A DNA stretch of 49,511 nucleotides from Kocuria dechangensis (GTDB lineage: Bacteria; Actinomycetota; Actinomycetes; Actinomycetales; Micrococcaceae): assembly GCF_014636775.1 (NCBI RefSeq), contig NZ_BMEQ01000011.1, forward strand, positions 1 to 49,511, read 5' to 3'. The notes under the pieces are model-generated. The model made no database searches, had not been told where the DNA came from, and saw only the letters and a program-made list of their open reading frames with translations. How positions within the stretch are numbered: position 1 is the stretch's first letter; each line of letters starts with the position of its first letter. Of the stretch, positions 40,683-49,459 are shown piece by piece. Made by a program: the position numbers and the translations under genes.

Positions 40683-41927
40683 TCAGCCGAGCAGCCGCCG
40701 CACCACCGCGTCCCCCAGCAGCCGGCCCCGGAGGGTCAGGACGAGCGTCCCGCGCAGGGCCGCCGCCGGGTCCACCAGCTCGTCGGCGATCAGGCCGGCC
40801 ACCGCGGTGCGCCCGGCGTCGTCGAGCGCCGCCACGGGCAGCCCGTCTCGGATCCGCGCCTCGAGCATCACGCGCTCCAGGTGGCGGGTCTGCGCGTCCA
40901 GGATCTCCCGGCCCGCGGCCGGTGACTCCCCCGCCCGCACCCGGTGGGTGTAGGGCACGGGGTGCTTGAGGTTCCACCAGCGCGTCCCGCCCACGTGCGA
41001 GTGCGCGCCGGGGCCGATCCCCCACCAGTCCTGGTTGTGCCAGTACGCGAGGTTGTGCCGGCTGCGGCGGGCCCGCGCCTCGGCCGTGTCCGTGCCGCGG
41101 GACCAGTTGCTCACCTCGTACCACTCGAACCCGGCCCCGGCCAGGATCCGGTCGGCGAGCTCGTACTTGTCCGCCTGGTCGTCCTCGTCGATGGGGGCGA
41201 TCTCCCCGCGCCGCATCCGGGCCGCGAGCTTCGTGCCCTCCTCCACGATGAGGGAGTAGGCCGAGACGTGGTCGGGCGCGTACCCCACCGCGGTGCGCAC
41301 CGAGCGCTCCCAGTCGGCGAGCGACTCCCCCGGCGCCCCGTAGATCAGGTCCACGCTCACGCCCAGTCCGGCCTCCCGCGCCCACTCCACGGCCCGGGGC
41401 ACGTTCTCGGGGTCGTGCGTGCGGTCCAGGACGGCGAGCACGTGCGGGACCGCCGACTGCATCCCGAAGGACACCCGGGTGACCCCGGCCTCGGCGAGGA
41501 CCCGCAGCGACCCGGGGGTCACGGAGTCGGGGTTGGCCTCGACGGTGACCTCCGCCCCGTCGTCGAGCCCGAAGGTCTCCCGGGCGACGGCGAGGATCCC
41601 GGCGAGGTCGGCGGCGGGCAGCAGCGTGGGGGTGCCGCCGCCGAAGAACACGCTGTGCAGGGGCCGCACCGCCACCCCGGAGTCCTCCAGCACCCGGCGG
41701 GCCCAGCGGACCTCCGCGGCGGCGTCGGCGGCGTACACGTCCTGGGACACGTCCGGGCCGAGCTCCGTGGCCGTGTAGGTGTTGAAGTCGCAGTAGCCGC
41801 AGCGCACCGCGCAGAACGGCACGTGCACGTACAGGCTGAGCGCGCGCCCCGCGGAGCCCTCCGCCGCGGAGGGGGGCAGGCGCCCGTCCAGCGGGGCGGG
41901 CAGGCCCTCGGGCTGGGCGGGGGCCAC
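40683..41927 (-). CDS. hemW: Radical SAM heme chaperone HemW
   Basis: 414-residue radical SAM protein of the HemN/HemW family. C39, C43 and C46 in CAVRCGYCDF bind the 4Fe-4S cluster; GGGTPT and VEANPDSVT follow. HemW, unlike coproporphyrinogen oxidase HemN, inserts heme into cytochromes; the neighbourhood (lepA) and the CXXXCXXC-DF ending favour HemW. The GTG at 41927 overlaps the lepA stop by one base (TAGTG); a start slightly further in cannot be excluded because no clear ribosome binding site is seen. The heme-rich respiratory genes at the other end of the window are possible clients (inference). Confidence 0.93.
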   Translation of the reverse strand: MAPAQPEGLPAPLDGRLPPSAAEGSAGRALSLYVHVPFCAVRCGYCDFNTYTATELGPDVSQDVYAADAAAEVRWARRVLEDSGVAVRPLHSVFFGGGTPTLLPAADLAGILAVARETFGLDDGAEVTVEANPDSVTPGSLRVLAEAGVTRVSFGMQSAVPHVLAVLDRTHDPENVPRAVEWAREAGLGVSVDLIYGAPGESLADWERSVRTAVGYAPDHVSAYSLIVEEGTKLAARMRRGEIAPIDEDDQADKYELADRILAGAGFEWYEVSNWSRGTDTAEARARRSRHNLAYWHNQDWWGIGPGAHSHVGGTRWWNLKHPVPYTHRVRAGESPAAGREILDAQTRHLERVMLEARIRDGLPVAALDDAGRTAVAGLIADELVDPAAALRGTLVLTLRGRLLGDAVVRRLLG

Positions 41928-43786
41928 TACTTCTTCTTGTCCTTCTTGTCCCCGGCCTCGTCGGAGGACAGGGCCGCCACGAACGCCTCCTGGGGGACCT
42001 CCACGCGGCCGACCATCTTCATGCGCTTCTTGCCCTCCTTCTGCTTCTCCAGCAGCTTGCGCTTGCGGGAGATGTCGCCGCCGTAGCACTTGGAGAGCAC
42101 GTCCTTGCGGATCGCCCGGATGTTCTCGCGGGCGATGACGCGGGAACCGATGGCGGCCTGGATGGGGACCTCGAACTGCTGGCGCGGGATGAGCTCGCGG
42201 AGCTTCCCGGTCATCATCACGCCGTAGGAGTACGCCTTGTCCCGGTGCGTGATGGCGCTGAACGCGTCCACCGGCTCGCCCTGCAGGAGGATGTCGACCT
42301 TCACGAGGTCGGCGGCCTCCTCGCCCTCGGCCTTCCAGTCCAGGGAGGCGTAGCCCTTGGTGCGGGACTTCAGCTGGTCGAAGAAGTCGAAGACGATCTC
42401 GGCCAGCGGCAGGCGGTAGCGCAGCTCCACCCGGTCCTCGGAGAGGTAGTCCATGCCCTTGAGCTGGCCGCGCTTGGTCTGGCACAGCTCCATGATCGCG
42501 CCGATGAACTCGGACGGGGCGAGCACGGTGGCTGCGACCATGGGCTCGCGGATCTCGGCGATCTTGCCCGAGGGGAACTCGGACGGGTTGGTGACCACCC
42601 GCTCCGAGCCGTCCTCGAGGGTGACGTTGTAGCTCACGGAGGGCGCGGTGGAGATCAGGTCCAGGTTGAACTCGCGCTCGAGGCGCTCGCGGACGATCTC
42701 CAGGTGCAGCAGGCCCAGGAATCCGCAGCGGAAGCCGAAGCCCAGCGCCGCGGAGGACTCGGGCTCGTAGACCAGCGCGGCGTCGTTGAGCTGGAGCTTG
42801 TCGAGGGCGTCGCGCAGCACCGGGTAGTCCGAGCCGTCGATCGGGAACAGCCCCGAGAAGACCATGGGCTTCGGGTCCTCGTAGCCGCCCAGGGACTCGG
42901 TGGCGGGCTTCTGGTAGTTGGTGACGGTGTCGCCCACCCGGGACTGGCGCACGTCCTTCACGCCGGTGATGAGGTAGCCCACCTCGCCCACGCCCAGGCC
43001 CGCCGTCGGCTTCGGCTCGGGCGAGATCACGCCGATCTCGAGCAGCTCGTGCTGGGCGCCCGTGGACATCATCTTGATCCGCTCGCGCGGGGTCAGCTTC
43101 CCGTCGATCACGCGGACGTAGGTGACCACCCCGCGGTACGTGTCGTAGACGGAGTCGAAGATCATCGCCCGGGACGGGGCGTCCGCGTCGCCCTGCGGGG
43201 CGGGGACCAGCTCCACGATCCGGTCGAGCAGGGCCTCGACGCCCTCGCCGGTCTTGCCGGAGACCCGCAGCACGTCCTCGGAATCCGCGCCGATGAGGTT
43301 GCCGAGCTCCTCGGCGTACTTCTCCGGCTGGGCGGCCGGCAGGTCGATCTTGTTGAGAACCGGGATGATCGTGAGGTCGTTCTCCATGGCCAGGTACAGG
43401 TTGGCCAGGGTCTGCGCCTCGATCCCCTGCGCGGCGTCCACCAGCAGCAGCGCGCCCTCGCACGCCGCCAGCGACCGGGAGACCTCGTAGGTGAAGTCCA
43501 CGTGGCCGGGGGTGTCGATCATGTTCAGGGCGTAGTCGGTGCCCGCGAGGTTCCACGGCATCCGCACGGCCTGGGACTTGATGGTGATCCCGCGCTCGCG
43601 CTCGATGTCCATCCGGTCCAGGTACTGCTCCTTCATCTCCCGCGTGGTGACCACGCCGGTGGCCTGCAGCATCCGGTCCGCCAGCGTGGACTTGCCGTGG
43701 TCGATGTGGGCGATGATGCAGAAGTTGCGGAGGATGGACGGGTCCGTCGAAGCGGGAACCGGGGCGTTGACGGCCAGCGGTGACAC
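41927..43786 (-). CDS. lepA: Elongation factor 4 (LepA)
   Basis: 619-residue translational GTPase that acts on stalled or mistranslocated ribosomes and aids initiation or assembly. G1 AHIDHGKST, switch [10 protein letters not shown] and G4 NKIDLP are present, with a unique C-terminal domain ending lysine-rich (KKDKKK). Start GTG at 43786 has AAAGGA 8 bases upstream. Followed without gap by hemW. Confidence 0.97.
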   Translation of the reverse strand: MSPLAVNAPVPASTDPSILRNFCIIAHIDHGKSTLADRMLQATGVVTTREMKEQYLDRMDIERERGITIKSQAVRMPWNLAGTDYALNMIDTPGHVDFTYEVSRSLAACEGALLLVDAAQGIEAQTLANLYLAMENDLTIIPVLNKIDLPAAQPEKYAEELGNLIGADSEDVLRVSGKTGEGVEALLDRIVELVPAPQGDADAPSRAMIFDSVYDTYRGVVTYVRVIDGKLTPRERIKMMSTGAQHELLEIGVISPEPKPTAGLGVGEVGYLITGVKDVRQSRVGDTVTNYQKPATESLGGYEDPKPMVFSGLFPIDGSDYPVLRDALDKLQLNDAALVYEPESSAALGFGFRCGFLGLLHLEIVRERLEREFNLDLISTAPSVSYNVTLEDGSERVVTNPSEFPSGKIAEIREPMVAATVLAPSEFIGAIMELCQTKRGQLKGMDYLSEDRVELRYRLPLAEIVFDFFDQLKSRTKGYASLDWKAEGEEAADLVKVDILLQGEPVDAFSAITHRDKAYSYGVMMTGKLRELIPRQQFEVPIQAAIGSRVIARENIRAIRKDVLSKCYGGDISRKRKLLEKQKEGKKRMKMVGRVEVPQEAFVAALSSDEAGDKKDKKK

Positions 43787-43946
43787 GGGCGGTCCTTTCT
43801 CCGGGAGCGTGCCGCTTCCGGGGATGTCCTGGGGACTGGCGGCAACGGGGACCGTGCCGGGGATTCAGCTGTCCAGTTTCCCACGTTTGCCGGTGGGGGG
43901 CCATTTGGCCGGCCGCGGGCGGGGAACCCGTGGCCGGACCCGTGGC

Positions 43947-43952
43947 TAGAGT
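43947..43952 (+). promoter_or_regulatory. -10 box of the PemK/MazF-like gene
   Basis: TAGAGT with seven bases to the ATG at 43960; leaderless arrangement. Confidence 0.55.
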
Positions 43953-43959
43953 GGGGCGC

Positions 43960-44535
43960 ATGAAGCTCACCCTGCGCTCCCTGGGACGGCTCGCCGCCCG
44001 CGCCCTGGACGTCTACCAGCGCTCGGAGGCCGCCCGCCCGGGGACCCGCGCGGGCACCGGCAGGCGCCGCTCCCCCGCCCCGGCTCCCGCCGGGCCGCGG
44101 ACCGCGCCCCGCCCCGAGGGGCTCGGCGAGGGGCTCAGCGAGCCCTATCCCGGCGACTGGACCGGTCCCCTGCACCCGTCCTACCGGCCTCTGTCCGACG
44201 GGGAGCCGGACCCCGGCGAGGTCGTGTGGACGTGGGTGCCGTTCGAGGAGGACCACCGCCGCGGCAAGGACCGCCCCGTCCTGGTCGTCGACCGTGCCGG
44301 CGACCGGCTGCTGTGCCTCATGCTCACCTCCCGGGACCGCTCCAACCACGTGGCCCGGGACCCCGACTACGTCGACGTGGGCGCCGGGCCGTGGGACTCC
44401 CGCGGCCGCCCCTCCGAGGTGAAGCTCGACCGGGTGCTGCAGGTGCTGCCCGCCGACGTCCGCAGGGAGGGCGCCGTCCTGCCCGAGGACCGGTTCCGGT
44501 CGGTGGCGGAGGAGCTGCGCCGCCGCCGCGGCTGA
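43960..44535 (+). CDS. PemK/MazF-family toxin-like protein, no antitoxin visible
   Basis: 191 residues. The C-terminal 110 residues show the PemK/MazF fold: PGEVVWTWVPFEEDHRRGKDRPVLVV, LLCLMLTSRD and SEVKLDRVLQVLP. The first 80 residues are arginine- and proline-rich and lack a domain, unlike short MazF toxins (about 110 residues). No antitoxin-sized gene adjoins it; the divergent lepA start is 173 bases away. The lepA/rpsT neighbourhood suggests a conserved chromosomal gene rather than a mobile toxin-antitoxin pair. mRNA cleavage activity is inferred from family only. Confidence 0.8.
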   Translation: MKLTLRSLGRLAARALDVYQRSEAARPGTRAGTGRRRSPAPAPAGPRTAPRPEGLGEGLSEPYPGDWTGPLHPSYRPLSDGEPDPGEVVWTWVPFEEDHRRGKDRPVLVVDRAGDRLLCLMLTSRDRSNHVARDPDYVDVGAGPWDSRGRPSEVKLDRVLQVLPADVRREGAVLPEDRFRSVAEELRRRRG

Positions 44536-44595
44536 ACCCCCTCCTGCCCGCCCGTCCGGCGCGTCGCACCACGGCGGTCAGCGGCGATCTTCTGC

Positions 44596-44601
44596 TAGAC
44601 T
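44596..44601 (+). promoter_or_regulatory. -10 box of rpsT
   Basis: TAGACT; the predicted transcript has a leader of about 130 bases before rpsT, the longest in the window. No recognisable structured element seen in it. Confidence 0.45.
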
Positions 44602-44739
44602 GTCCTGCTGTGTGTCCGCGCTGGTCGTCGGGCACTGCAGGGCGGTCGCCACTCGGGTGTCCCCACTCCCGCTCCGTCTCATGTCCGTCCTGTTTGCCCT
44701 CACTGACCGAATTCCGCACCCATCGCCAAGGAGTTTTAC

Positions 44740-45000
44740 GTGGCCAACATCAAGTCCCAGAAGAAGCGCATCCTCACCAACGAGAAGGCGCGTCTTCGCA
44801 ACAACGCTTACAAGTCCGAGCTGAAGACCCTCGTCCGCAAGGTCGACGAGGCCGTCGCCTCCTCCGACAAGGAGACCGCTGCCGACGCCCTGCGCATCGT
44901 CTCCCGCAAGCTCGACAAGGCCGTCAGCAAGGGCGTCCTGCACAAGAACAACGCGGCGAACAAGAAGTCCGGTCTGGCCAAGCGCGTCGCCAAGATCTGA
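44740..45000 (+). CDS. rpsT: 30S ribosomal protein S20
   Basis: 86-residue basic helical ribosomal protein that binds 16S rRNA. Begins [21 protein letters not shown] and ends [10 protein letters not shown], typical of S20. GTG start with AAGGAG 6 bases upstream (44728-44733). Codon use is highly biased, as expected for a ribosomal gene. Monocistronic, with its own promoter and strong terminator. Confidence 0.97.
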   Translation: MANIKSQKKRILTNEKARLRNNAYKSELKTLVRKVDEAVASSDKETAADALRIVSRKLDKAVSKGVLHKNNAANKKSGLAKRVAKI

Positions 45001-45047
45001 CTTCCCGTTCCCCGGAACGCGTCTGACCGCCGCACCGGCGGACCGCG

Positions 45048-45082
45048 CGGAGGCCCCGTCCCTGGAAGGGACGGGGCCTCCG
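45048..45082 (+). terminator. Terminator of rpsT
   Basis: A 16-base perfect inverted repeat CGGAGGCCCCGTCCCT with loop GGA, starting 47 bases after the stop. Confidence 0.88.
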
Positions 45083-45157
45083 TCATGTCCGGGGCCGCCC
45101 GCGCTGCTGGGCGGCGCTCATGTGCCCGGCGGCGTCCAGCGTGGCCTGCGGAACGCA

Positions 45158-45200
45158 GCATTCCGTTCGGCTAGCCTGACCGCAGCAGCGCATTCCGTTC
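45158..45200 (+). promoter_or_regulatory. Paired direct repeats flanking the -10 box of the epoxide hydrolase gene
   Basis: GCATTCCGTTC occurs at 45158-45168 and 45190-45200, 32 bases apart (three helical turns), with the -10 box TAGCCT at 45172-45177 between them. GAACG (45151-45155) also forms an inverted pair with CGTTC in the first copy. Looks like a two-site operator; the regulator is unknown. Confidence 0.45.
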
Positions 45201-45220
45201 CACATCGCGGGGAGAATGTC

Positions 45221-46360
45221 ATGTCCACCGTCGAGCCGTTTTCCATTGCCGTTCCCGACGACGTCATCGAGGACCTGCGCCACCGTCTGGCCCGTACGCG
45301 ATGGCCGCACCCGTCGGAGGGGGACGACTGGGGCCGGGGGGTGGACCTCCCCCGTCTGCGTGAGCTGTGCGACTACTGGGAGCGCGACTACGACTGGCGA
45401 GCCCAGCAGGCCGCACTCAACGAGCTGCCCCAGTTCCGGGCCGACGTCGGCGGCGTCCGCGTCCACTTCGTGCACGCGCGAGGCGTGGGTCCCCGCCCGA
45501 CGCCCCTCCTGCTCACCCACGGCTGGCCGGACTCCTTCCACCGTTTCCACAAAGTCGTCCCGATGCTGACGGACCCCGAGCGGTTCGGCGGCAGCGCCGC
45601 AGACGCCTTCGACGTCGTCGTTCCCTCCATCCCCGGCTTCGGCTTCTCCGACCGCGTGGCCATGGGGAGCACCGCCGTCGCCGGGCTGTGGGCCCGGCTC
45701 ATGACACAGCTCGGCTACGACCGCTTCGCCGCGGCCGGCGGCGACGTGGGCCAGGGCGTGACCATGGCTCTGGCGCTGCGCCACCCCGAGCGGATGACCG
45801 GAATCCACCTGACCGACGTCGGTTACCCGACCGGCCAGGAGACCGACCTGTCGCCGGCCGAGCAGGATTTCGCCGAGTTCATCCAGGGCTGGTGGTTCAC
45901 CGAGGGCGCCTACGCCGGGCTGCACATGACCAAGCCGAACGCGCTGGCGCCGGCGCTCCACGACTCCCCCGCCGGCCTGGCCGCCTGGATGCTGAGCTTC
46001 ATCAACACCGGCGCGGACTCCCACCGGGTCGAGGAGGCCTTCGGCGGCCGGGAGTCGCTGCTCACCAACCTCACGCTGTACTGGGTCACAGAGACGGCGA
46101 AGACCTCGATGCAGATGTACCAGGAGGACGTCCGGGCAGCGTTCGCCGGCGACTCGCCCACCGCTGGTCGCAGCACGATCCCGGCGGGGGTCGCCCGGTT
46201 CCCCAGGGAGGCCCGGTTCCCCCGGGAGTGGGCCGAGCGGTTCGTCACCGTCCACCGCTTCAGCGATCTTCCCGAAGGCGGGCACTTCGCGGCCCTCGAG
46301 GTCCCCGACCTTTTCACCGCCGAGCTGCGGGCGTTCTTCGCCTCGCTCAGGACCGTGTGA
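45221..46360 (+). CDS. Epoxide hydrolase (alpha/beta hydrolase with EHN domain)
   Basis: 379-residue hydrolase converting epoxides to diols. The N-terminal EHN domain (about 5-110, FSIAVPDDVIEDLRHRLARTRWP) is typical of microsomal-type epoxide hydrolases. The oxyanion motif HGWPDS (100-105) and nucleophile D175 in GGDVGQG are present; GGHFAALE near residue 357 carries the catalytic His. No signal peptide. GGGGAG lies 7 bases before the ATG. The promoter region carries paired repeats suggesting regulation. Substrate not known. Confidence 0.9.
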   Translation: MSTVEPFSIAVPDDVIEDLRHRLARTRWPHPSEGDDWGRGVDLPRLRELCDYWERDYDWRAQQAALNELPQFRADVGGVRVHFVHARGVGPRPTPLLLTHGWPDSFHRFHKVVPMLTDPERFGGSAADAFDVVVPSIPGFGFSDRVAMGSTAVAGLWARLMTQLGYDRFAAAGGDVGQGVTMALALRHPERMTGIHLTDVGYPTGQETDLSPAEQDFAEFIQGWWFTEGAYAGLHMTKPNALAPALHDSPAGLAAWMLSFINTGADSHRVEEAFGGRESLLTNLTLYWVTETAKTSMQMYQEDVRAAFAGDSPTAGRSTIPAGVARFPREARFPREWAERFVTVHRFSDLPEGGHFAALEVPDLFTAELRAFFASLRTV

Positions 46361-46385
46361 GAGGGCGGCGCCGACGTCTTCCCCG

Positions 46386-46586
46386 GTGTCCGTCCGCGCC
46401 TTCCAGCCGGAGGACCTGAACGAACTCCGCGAGGTCTTCCTGCACACGCGCGCGGTCTCGTTCTTCGAGAGCGTCGGGTTCGTCCGTCACGGGGATCCTG
46501 CGCTCATCCCAGGCCTGCGAGAGCACGGCCGCCGCATCCACCAGCAGACGATGGTCCGGCTGCCGTGCCAGGGCGGCGACGCATGA
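46386..46586 (+). pseudogene. GNAT acetyltransferase remnant with internal deletion
   Basis: The 66-codon frame joins the usual N-terminal start of a GNAT enzyme (VSVRAFQPEDLNELREVFLHTRA) directly to the C-terminal signature (SFFESVGFVRHGDPAL...HQQTMVRL). The central acetyl-CoA-binding core of about 80-100 residues is missing without a frameshift. No ribosome binding site or promoter is visible. Probably a decaying gene, although a fresh small protein is conceivable. Confidence 0.7.
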
Positions 46587-46752
46587 CGGAAGCAGGAGCG
46601 CGAGCGACCGTTGCCCGCGCTGAGAGCGAGTCCCACGGTGCGGGTCGTGCCACGGATGCGGGCACGCCGGACGACCACGCTCCTGACCACCCGGCGGCGA
46701 ACCAGCAGGTGCAACCGCGCAGGCGACGTCGAACACGCACAACCGCAGCGGG

Positions 46753-47754
46753 TCAGCGACGGCCGGAGAGCGCGATCGTGGTGATGGCCCGCTCGACGGC
46801 GTACGCCGGGTCCCGGCCCTCGCCCTTCACCTGGGCGTCGGCCTCCGCCAGCGCGCGCAGCCCCCGCACGAGGTCCGCCTCGGAGAACCGCCGTGACTCC
46901 TCCTGGGCGCGCTCCACCTGCCACGGGGCGGCCCCGATCCGCTGCGCGAGCTGGTTCGCCCCGCCGCGGGTGCCGTGCACCTGGGCGATCGTGCGCATCT
47001 TCGCGGCCAGGGCCGCCACCATGGGCACGGGGTCCACACCGGTGTCCAGGGCCTGGCGCCAGAGCTTGAGCGCGGTCTCGACGCGGCCGGCCAGGGCGGC
47101 GTCCGCCACCTTGAAGGCCGTGGCCTCCACGCGGCCGCCGTAGTACTTCTCGACGTCGTCGAAGGTGATGGACTCGGGCCCGTCGGAGAGCAGCTGCGCG
47201 CAGGCGGCGGCGAGCTCGGCGGTGCTGCTGCCCACGGCCGCGGCCAGCGCGCGGGCGGCGTCCGGGTCGATGCGGCGGCGGTGGGAGCGGAACTCGGTCT
47301 GGATGAAGTCGCTCTTGTCGCGGTCGCTCTTGAGGGGCTTGCACTCGACCACGGCGGCGCCGGCGGCCTTGAGGGCGTCCAGCAGCTTCTTGCCGCGGTT
47401 GCCGCCGCTGTGCTCCCAGAGGACGACGACGTCCGGGTCCGGGGACTTCACGTAGGCCAGGGCGTCGGCGAGGCAGTCGTCGTTCATGGCGGCGAGGTTG
47501 AGGACGTGGATGAGCTTGGCGTCGTCGAACAGGGAGGGGCTCGCGAGCGCGGCGAGCTGGCCGGGGGCGTATGAGGCGGCGTCGAGGGTGCTGAGCTCGA
47601 CGGGTCCGCGCTGCTCCTTGAGGACGGCGCGCACCCGGTCGCGGGCGCGGGCGGCGAGGTAGTCCTCCGGGCCGGTGAGCAGGATCAGCGGGGCAGGCTC
47701 GACGTCGCGCCAGCTGGGTCCGGCGGCGGGGGCGGGGCGCCGGGCGGGGGTCAT
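46753..47754 (-). CDS. holA: DNA polymerase III subunit delta
   Basis: 333-residue clamp-loader subunit that opens the sliding clamp. It shows the N-terminal LILLTGPEDYLAARARDRV, the central SLFDDAKLIHV and DPDVVVLWEHSGGNRGKKLL, and the C-terminal collar with LVRGLRALAEADAQVKGEG and YAVERAITTIAL. Length is normal. The ATG at 47754 has CAGGAG upstream. It is divergent from the K+ channel. Confidence 0.94.
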   Translation of the reverse strand: MTPARRPAPAAGPSWRDVEPAPLILLTGPEDYLAARARDRVRAVLKEQRGPVELSTLDAASYAPGQLAALASPSLFDDAKLIHVLNLAAMNDDCLADALAYVKSPDPDVVVLWEHSGGNRGKKLLDALKAAGAAVVECKPLKSDRDKSDFIQTEFRSHRRRIDPDAARALAAAVGSSTAELAAACAQLLSDGPESITFDDVEKYYGGRVEATAFKVADAALAGRVETALKLWRQALDTGVDPVPMVAALAAKMRTIAQVHGTRGGANQLAQRIGAAPWQVERAQEESRRFSEADLVRGLRALAEADAQVKGEGRDPAYAVERAITTIALSGRR

Positions 47755-47871
47755 GGCCGTCTCCTGGGGTCGGAGCGGCCGTACGGCCGCGCGGGTGGGT
47801 CGGGTCCCAGTTTCTCATGGTGGGCCGACACGTGGTGGCGCGGGTGCCGGGACGGGGCGATGATCGGGGGC

Positions 47872-48774
47872 ATGGAGCGGCACGGGCCGGGGCGGCGGGC
47901 GCGGGGCGGGACGGACTGGGACCGGGTGTCGGGGCGGGCGCGGACGGCCGCGGCGGTCCTGTTCCTGGGTGCGTGGGCGTGGCCGGTCCTGGACCCGGGT
48001 CTGGCGCCGGCGGTGGTGCTGGCGTGCCGGGCGGTGCTGGTGGCGGTGTGGGTGCTGTTCGTCGTGGACTACCTGGCGCGGCTGGTGCGGGCGCGGGACC
48101 GGCGGGCGTTCGTGGCCGGACACCTGGTGGACCTGGTGGCGCTCGCGTTCCCGGTGTTCCGGCAGCTGGAGCTGGTGCGGCTGGCGGCGCTGGTGGTCGT
48201 GGTCAACCGGCGCGCGGCGGCGGACCTGCGGGGGCGGGTGGCTGTGTACCTGGTCGGCGGTGCGGGCCTCCTGGGCGCGGTGGGCTCCGTGGCCGTGCTC
48301 GACGCCGAGCGCGGCGCCCCCGGCGCGAACATCGGGACCCTCGGCGACGCGGCGTGGTGGGCGGTGAGCACGATGAGCACCGTGGGCTACGGCGACCTCT
48401 ACCCCGTCACGCCGCCGGGGCGTGTGGTCGGCGGGGTGCTCATGCTGGGCGGGGTCGCGGTCTTCGGGCTGGTCACCGCGCTGCTGGCGTCGTGGCTGGT
48501 CGAGGCCGTGACGGCGCGGCGGACGACGGTCACCGGCGAGCGCCCGGTGGGTGCGGCCGTGGCCGGGACGGACGCTCCGGGACCGTCGCCGCAGGGGAAC
48601 CCGGAGCCCGGCTCTCCCGTGGACCCTGCGGAGGTGGCGGCGCTGCGGCTCCGGGTGGCCGAGCTCACCGAGCGGCTCCGCCGCCTGGACGACGGTCCCG
48701 ACGCGGACGCCGGTCCGCAGGAGGGCCCGCCGGGGCCTGGCGGGGGTGGTGGGCCGGCCACGGGGTCCCGGTAG
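47872..48774 (+). CDS. Potassium channel family protein
   Basis: 300-residue cation channel. Helices at about residues 24-42, 47-70 and 86-113, then a pore module: helix at about 125-145, pore loop with selectivity filter TVGYGD and an inner helix (VVGGVLMLGGVAVFGLVTALLASWL). The region before the pore has few regularly spaced arginines, so voltage sensing is doubtful. A C-terminal coiled coil (about 245-275, VAALRLRVAELTERLRRL) may tetramerise it; the very end is glycine/proline-rich. The start could be ATG 47860; 47872 is preferred because GATGAT lies seven bases upstream. Confidence 0.85.
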   Translation: MERHGPGRRARGGTDWDRVSGRARTAAAVLFLGAWAWPVLDPGLAPAVVLACRAVLVAVWVLFVVDYLARLVRARDRRAFVAGHLVDLVALAFPVFRQLELVRLAALVVVVNRRAAADLRGRVAVYLVGGAGLLGAVGSVAVLDAERGAPGANIGTLGDAAWWAVSTMSTVGYGDLYPVTPPGRVVGGVLMLGGVAVFGLVTALLASWLVEAVTARRTTVTGERPVGAAVAGTDAPGPSPQGNPEPGSPVDPAEVAALRLRVAELTERLRRLDDGPDADAGPQEGPPGPGGGGGPATGSR

Positions 48775-48842
48775 TGCGTCGCCGGGTCCTCCGTGCGGTG
48801 CCGCGCCGGCGGATCGAGCCCGGAGGGCGGCGCACCGAGGAG

Positions 48843-49034
48843 CTACTCGGCGGCGATGCGCATCTTGGCGGCGGCGGCCTTGGCGATGATCCAGGCGTTG
48901 CTCCCGCTGGTCACCGTGACGGTGCGGTTCTCGTACGGGATGCGGACGTCGTAGGTGCCGTCGGGCTTCTCCGTCAGCAGCCGGCGGGCGGCGTCGGTGA
49001 GGCTCTCGCGGCGCCTGGGCGCGATCTGCGTCAT
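48843..49034 (-). CDS. Small conserved-type protein of unknown function
   Basis: 63 residues: MTQIAPRRRESLTDAARRLL, then a beta-rich part (DGTYDVRIPYENRTVTVTSGSNAWIIAKAAAAKM). No domain recognised. Good GGGGAGTGA site upstream. It begins 4 bases after the stop of the next minus-strand gene, forming a two-gene unit. Confidence 0.65.
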   Translation of the reverse strand: MTQIAPRRRESLTDAARRLLTEKPDGTYDVRIPYENRTVTVTSGSNAWIIAKAAAAKMRIAAE

Positions 49035-49038
49035 GGGG

Positions 49039-49446
49039 TCACTCCCCTCTCCGGGCCCAGGGGAATCTCCACCGGGGGCGCGGTCCTTCCGCGTCGGACG
49101 TGCTGGCCCCATTGTACGAGCGCGCCGCTCTGGTCGCAGCGACCTGGGCGAACAAGGTCTCCAGCAGTTCCCTGTCCTCCGCCGACGCCAGCGGTGAGAC
49201 ACCGAGCAGGTCCAGGGCCTCCACCCCGATCTCCGCCTTCTCCTCCTCCTCGTCCACGGCGTAGTCGATCGCCCACTGGGTCCGGCGCCACCACTCCGCC
49301 CGCTCGTCGGCCTCCTTGCGCTGGCGGTACGCCCGCCAGGCGATGACCGCGGCGATGACCGCGGAGCCGAACACCAGGAAGGGGCCGAAGGCCAGCCCGA
49401 CGGCCCGCATGATCTCCAGCCACCCGGGCAGGTCTGCTTGGTCCAT
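49039..49446 (-). CDS. Single-pass membrane protein of unknown function
   Basis: 135 residues with one N-terminal helix (about 14-37, LAFGPFLVFGSAVIAAVIAW) followed by a charged cytoplasmic helical region (RAYRQRKEADERAEWWRRTQWAIDYAVDEEEEKAEIGVEALDLL) and a basic end. No recognised domain. The ATG at 49446 is chosen over 49494 because CAGACT lies seven bases upstream. It likely cotranscribes with the 63-residue gene. Confidence 0.65.
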   Translation of the reverse strand: MDQADLPGWLEIMRAVGLAFGPFLVFGSAVIAAVIAWRAYRQRKEADERAEWWRRTQWAIDYAVDEEEEKAEIGVEALDLLGVSPLASAEDRELLETLFAQVAATRAARSYNGASTSDAEGPRPRWRFPWARRGE

Positions 49447-49453
49447 GGGCCCG

Positions 49454-49459
49454 AGTCTG
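49454..49459 (-). promoter_or_regulatory. -10-like box before the terminal two-gene unit
   Basis: CAGACT on the minus strand with seven bases to the ATG at 49446. Confidence 0.35.

Noticed and set aside
44602-44739. Possible structured S20 autoregulatory leader
   Set aside because: The leader is long, but I could not recognise a conserved fold or a mimic of the rRNA binding site.
46587-46752. Open frames between the GNAT remnant and holA
   Set aside because: Translations are cysteine/arginine-rich without start signals; treated as intergenic.
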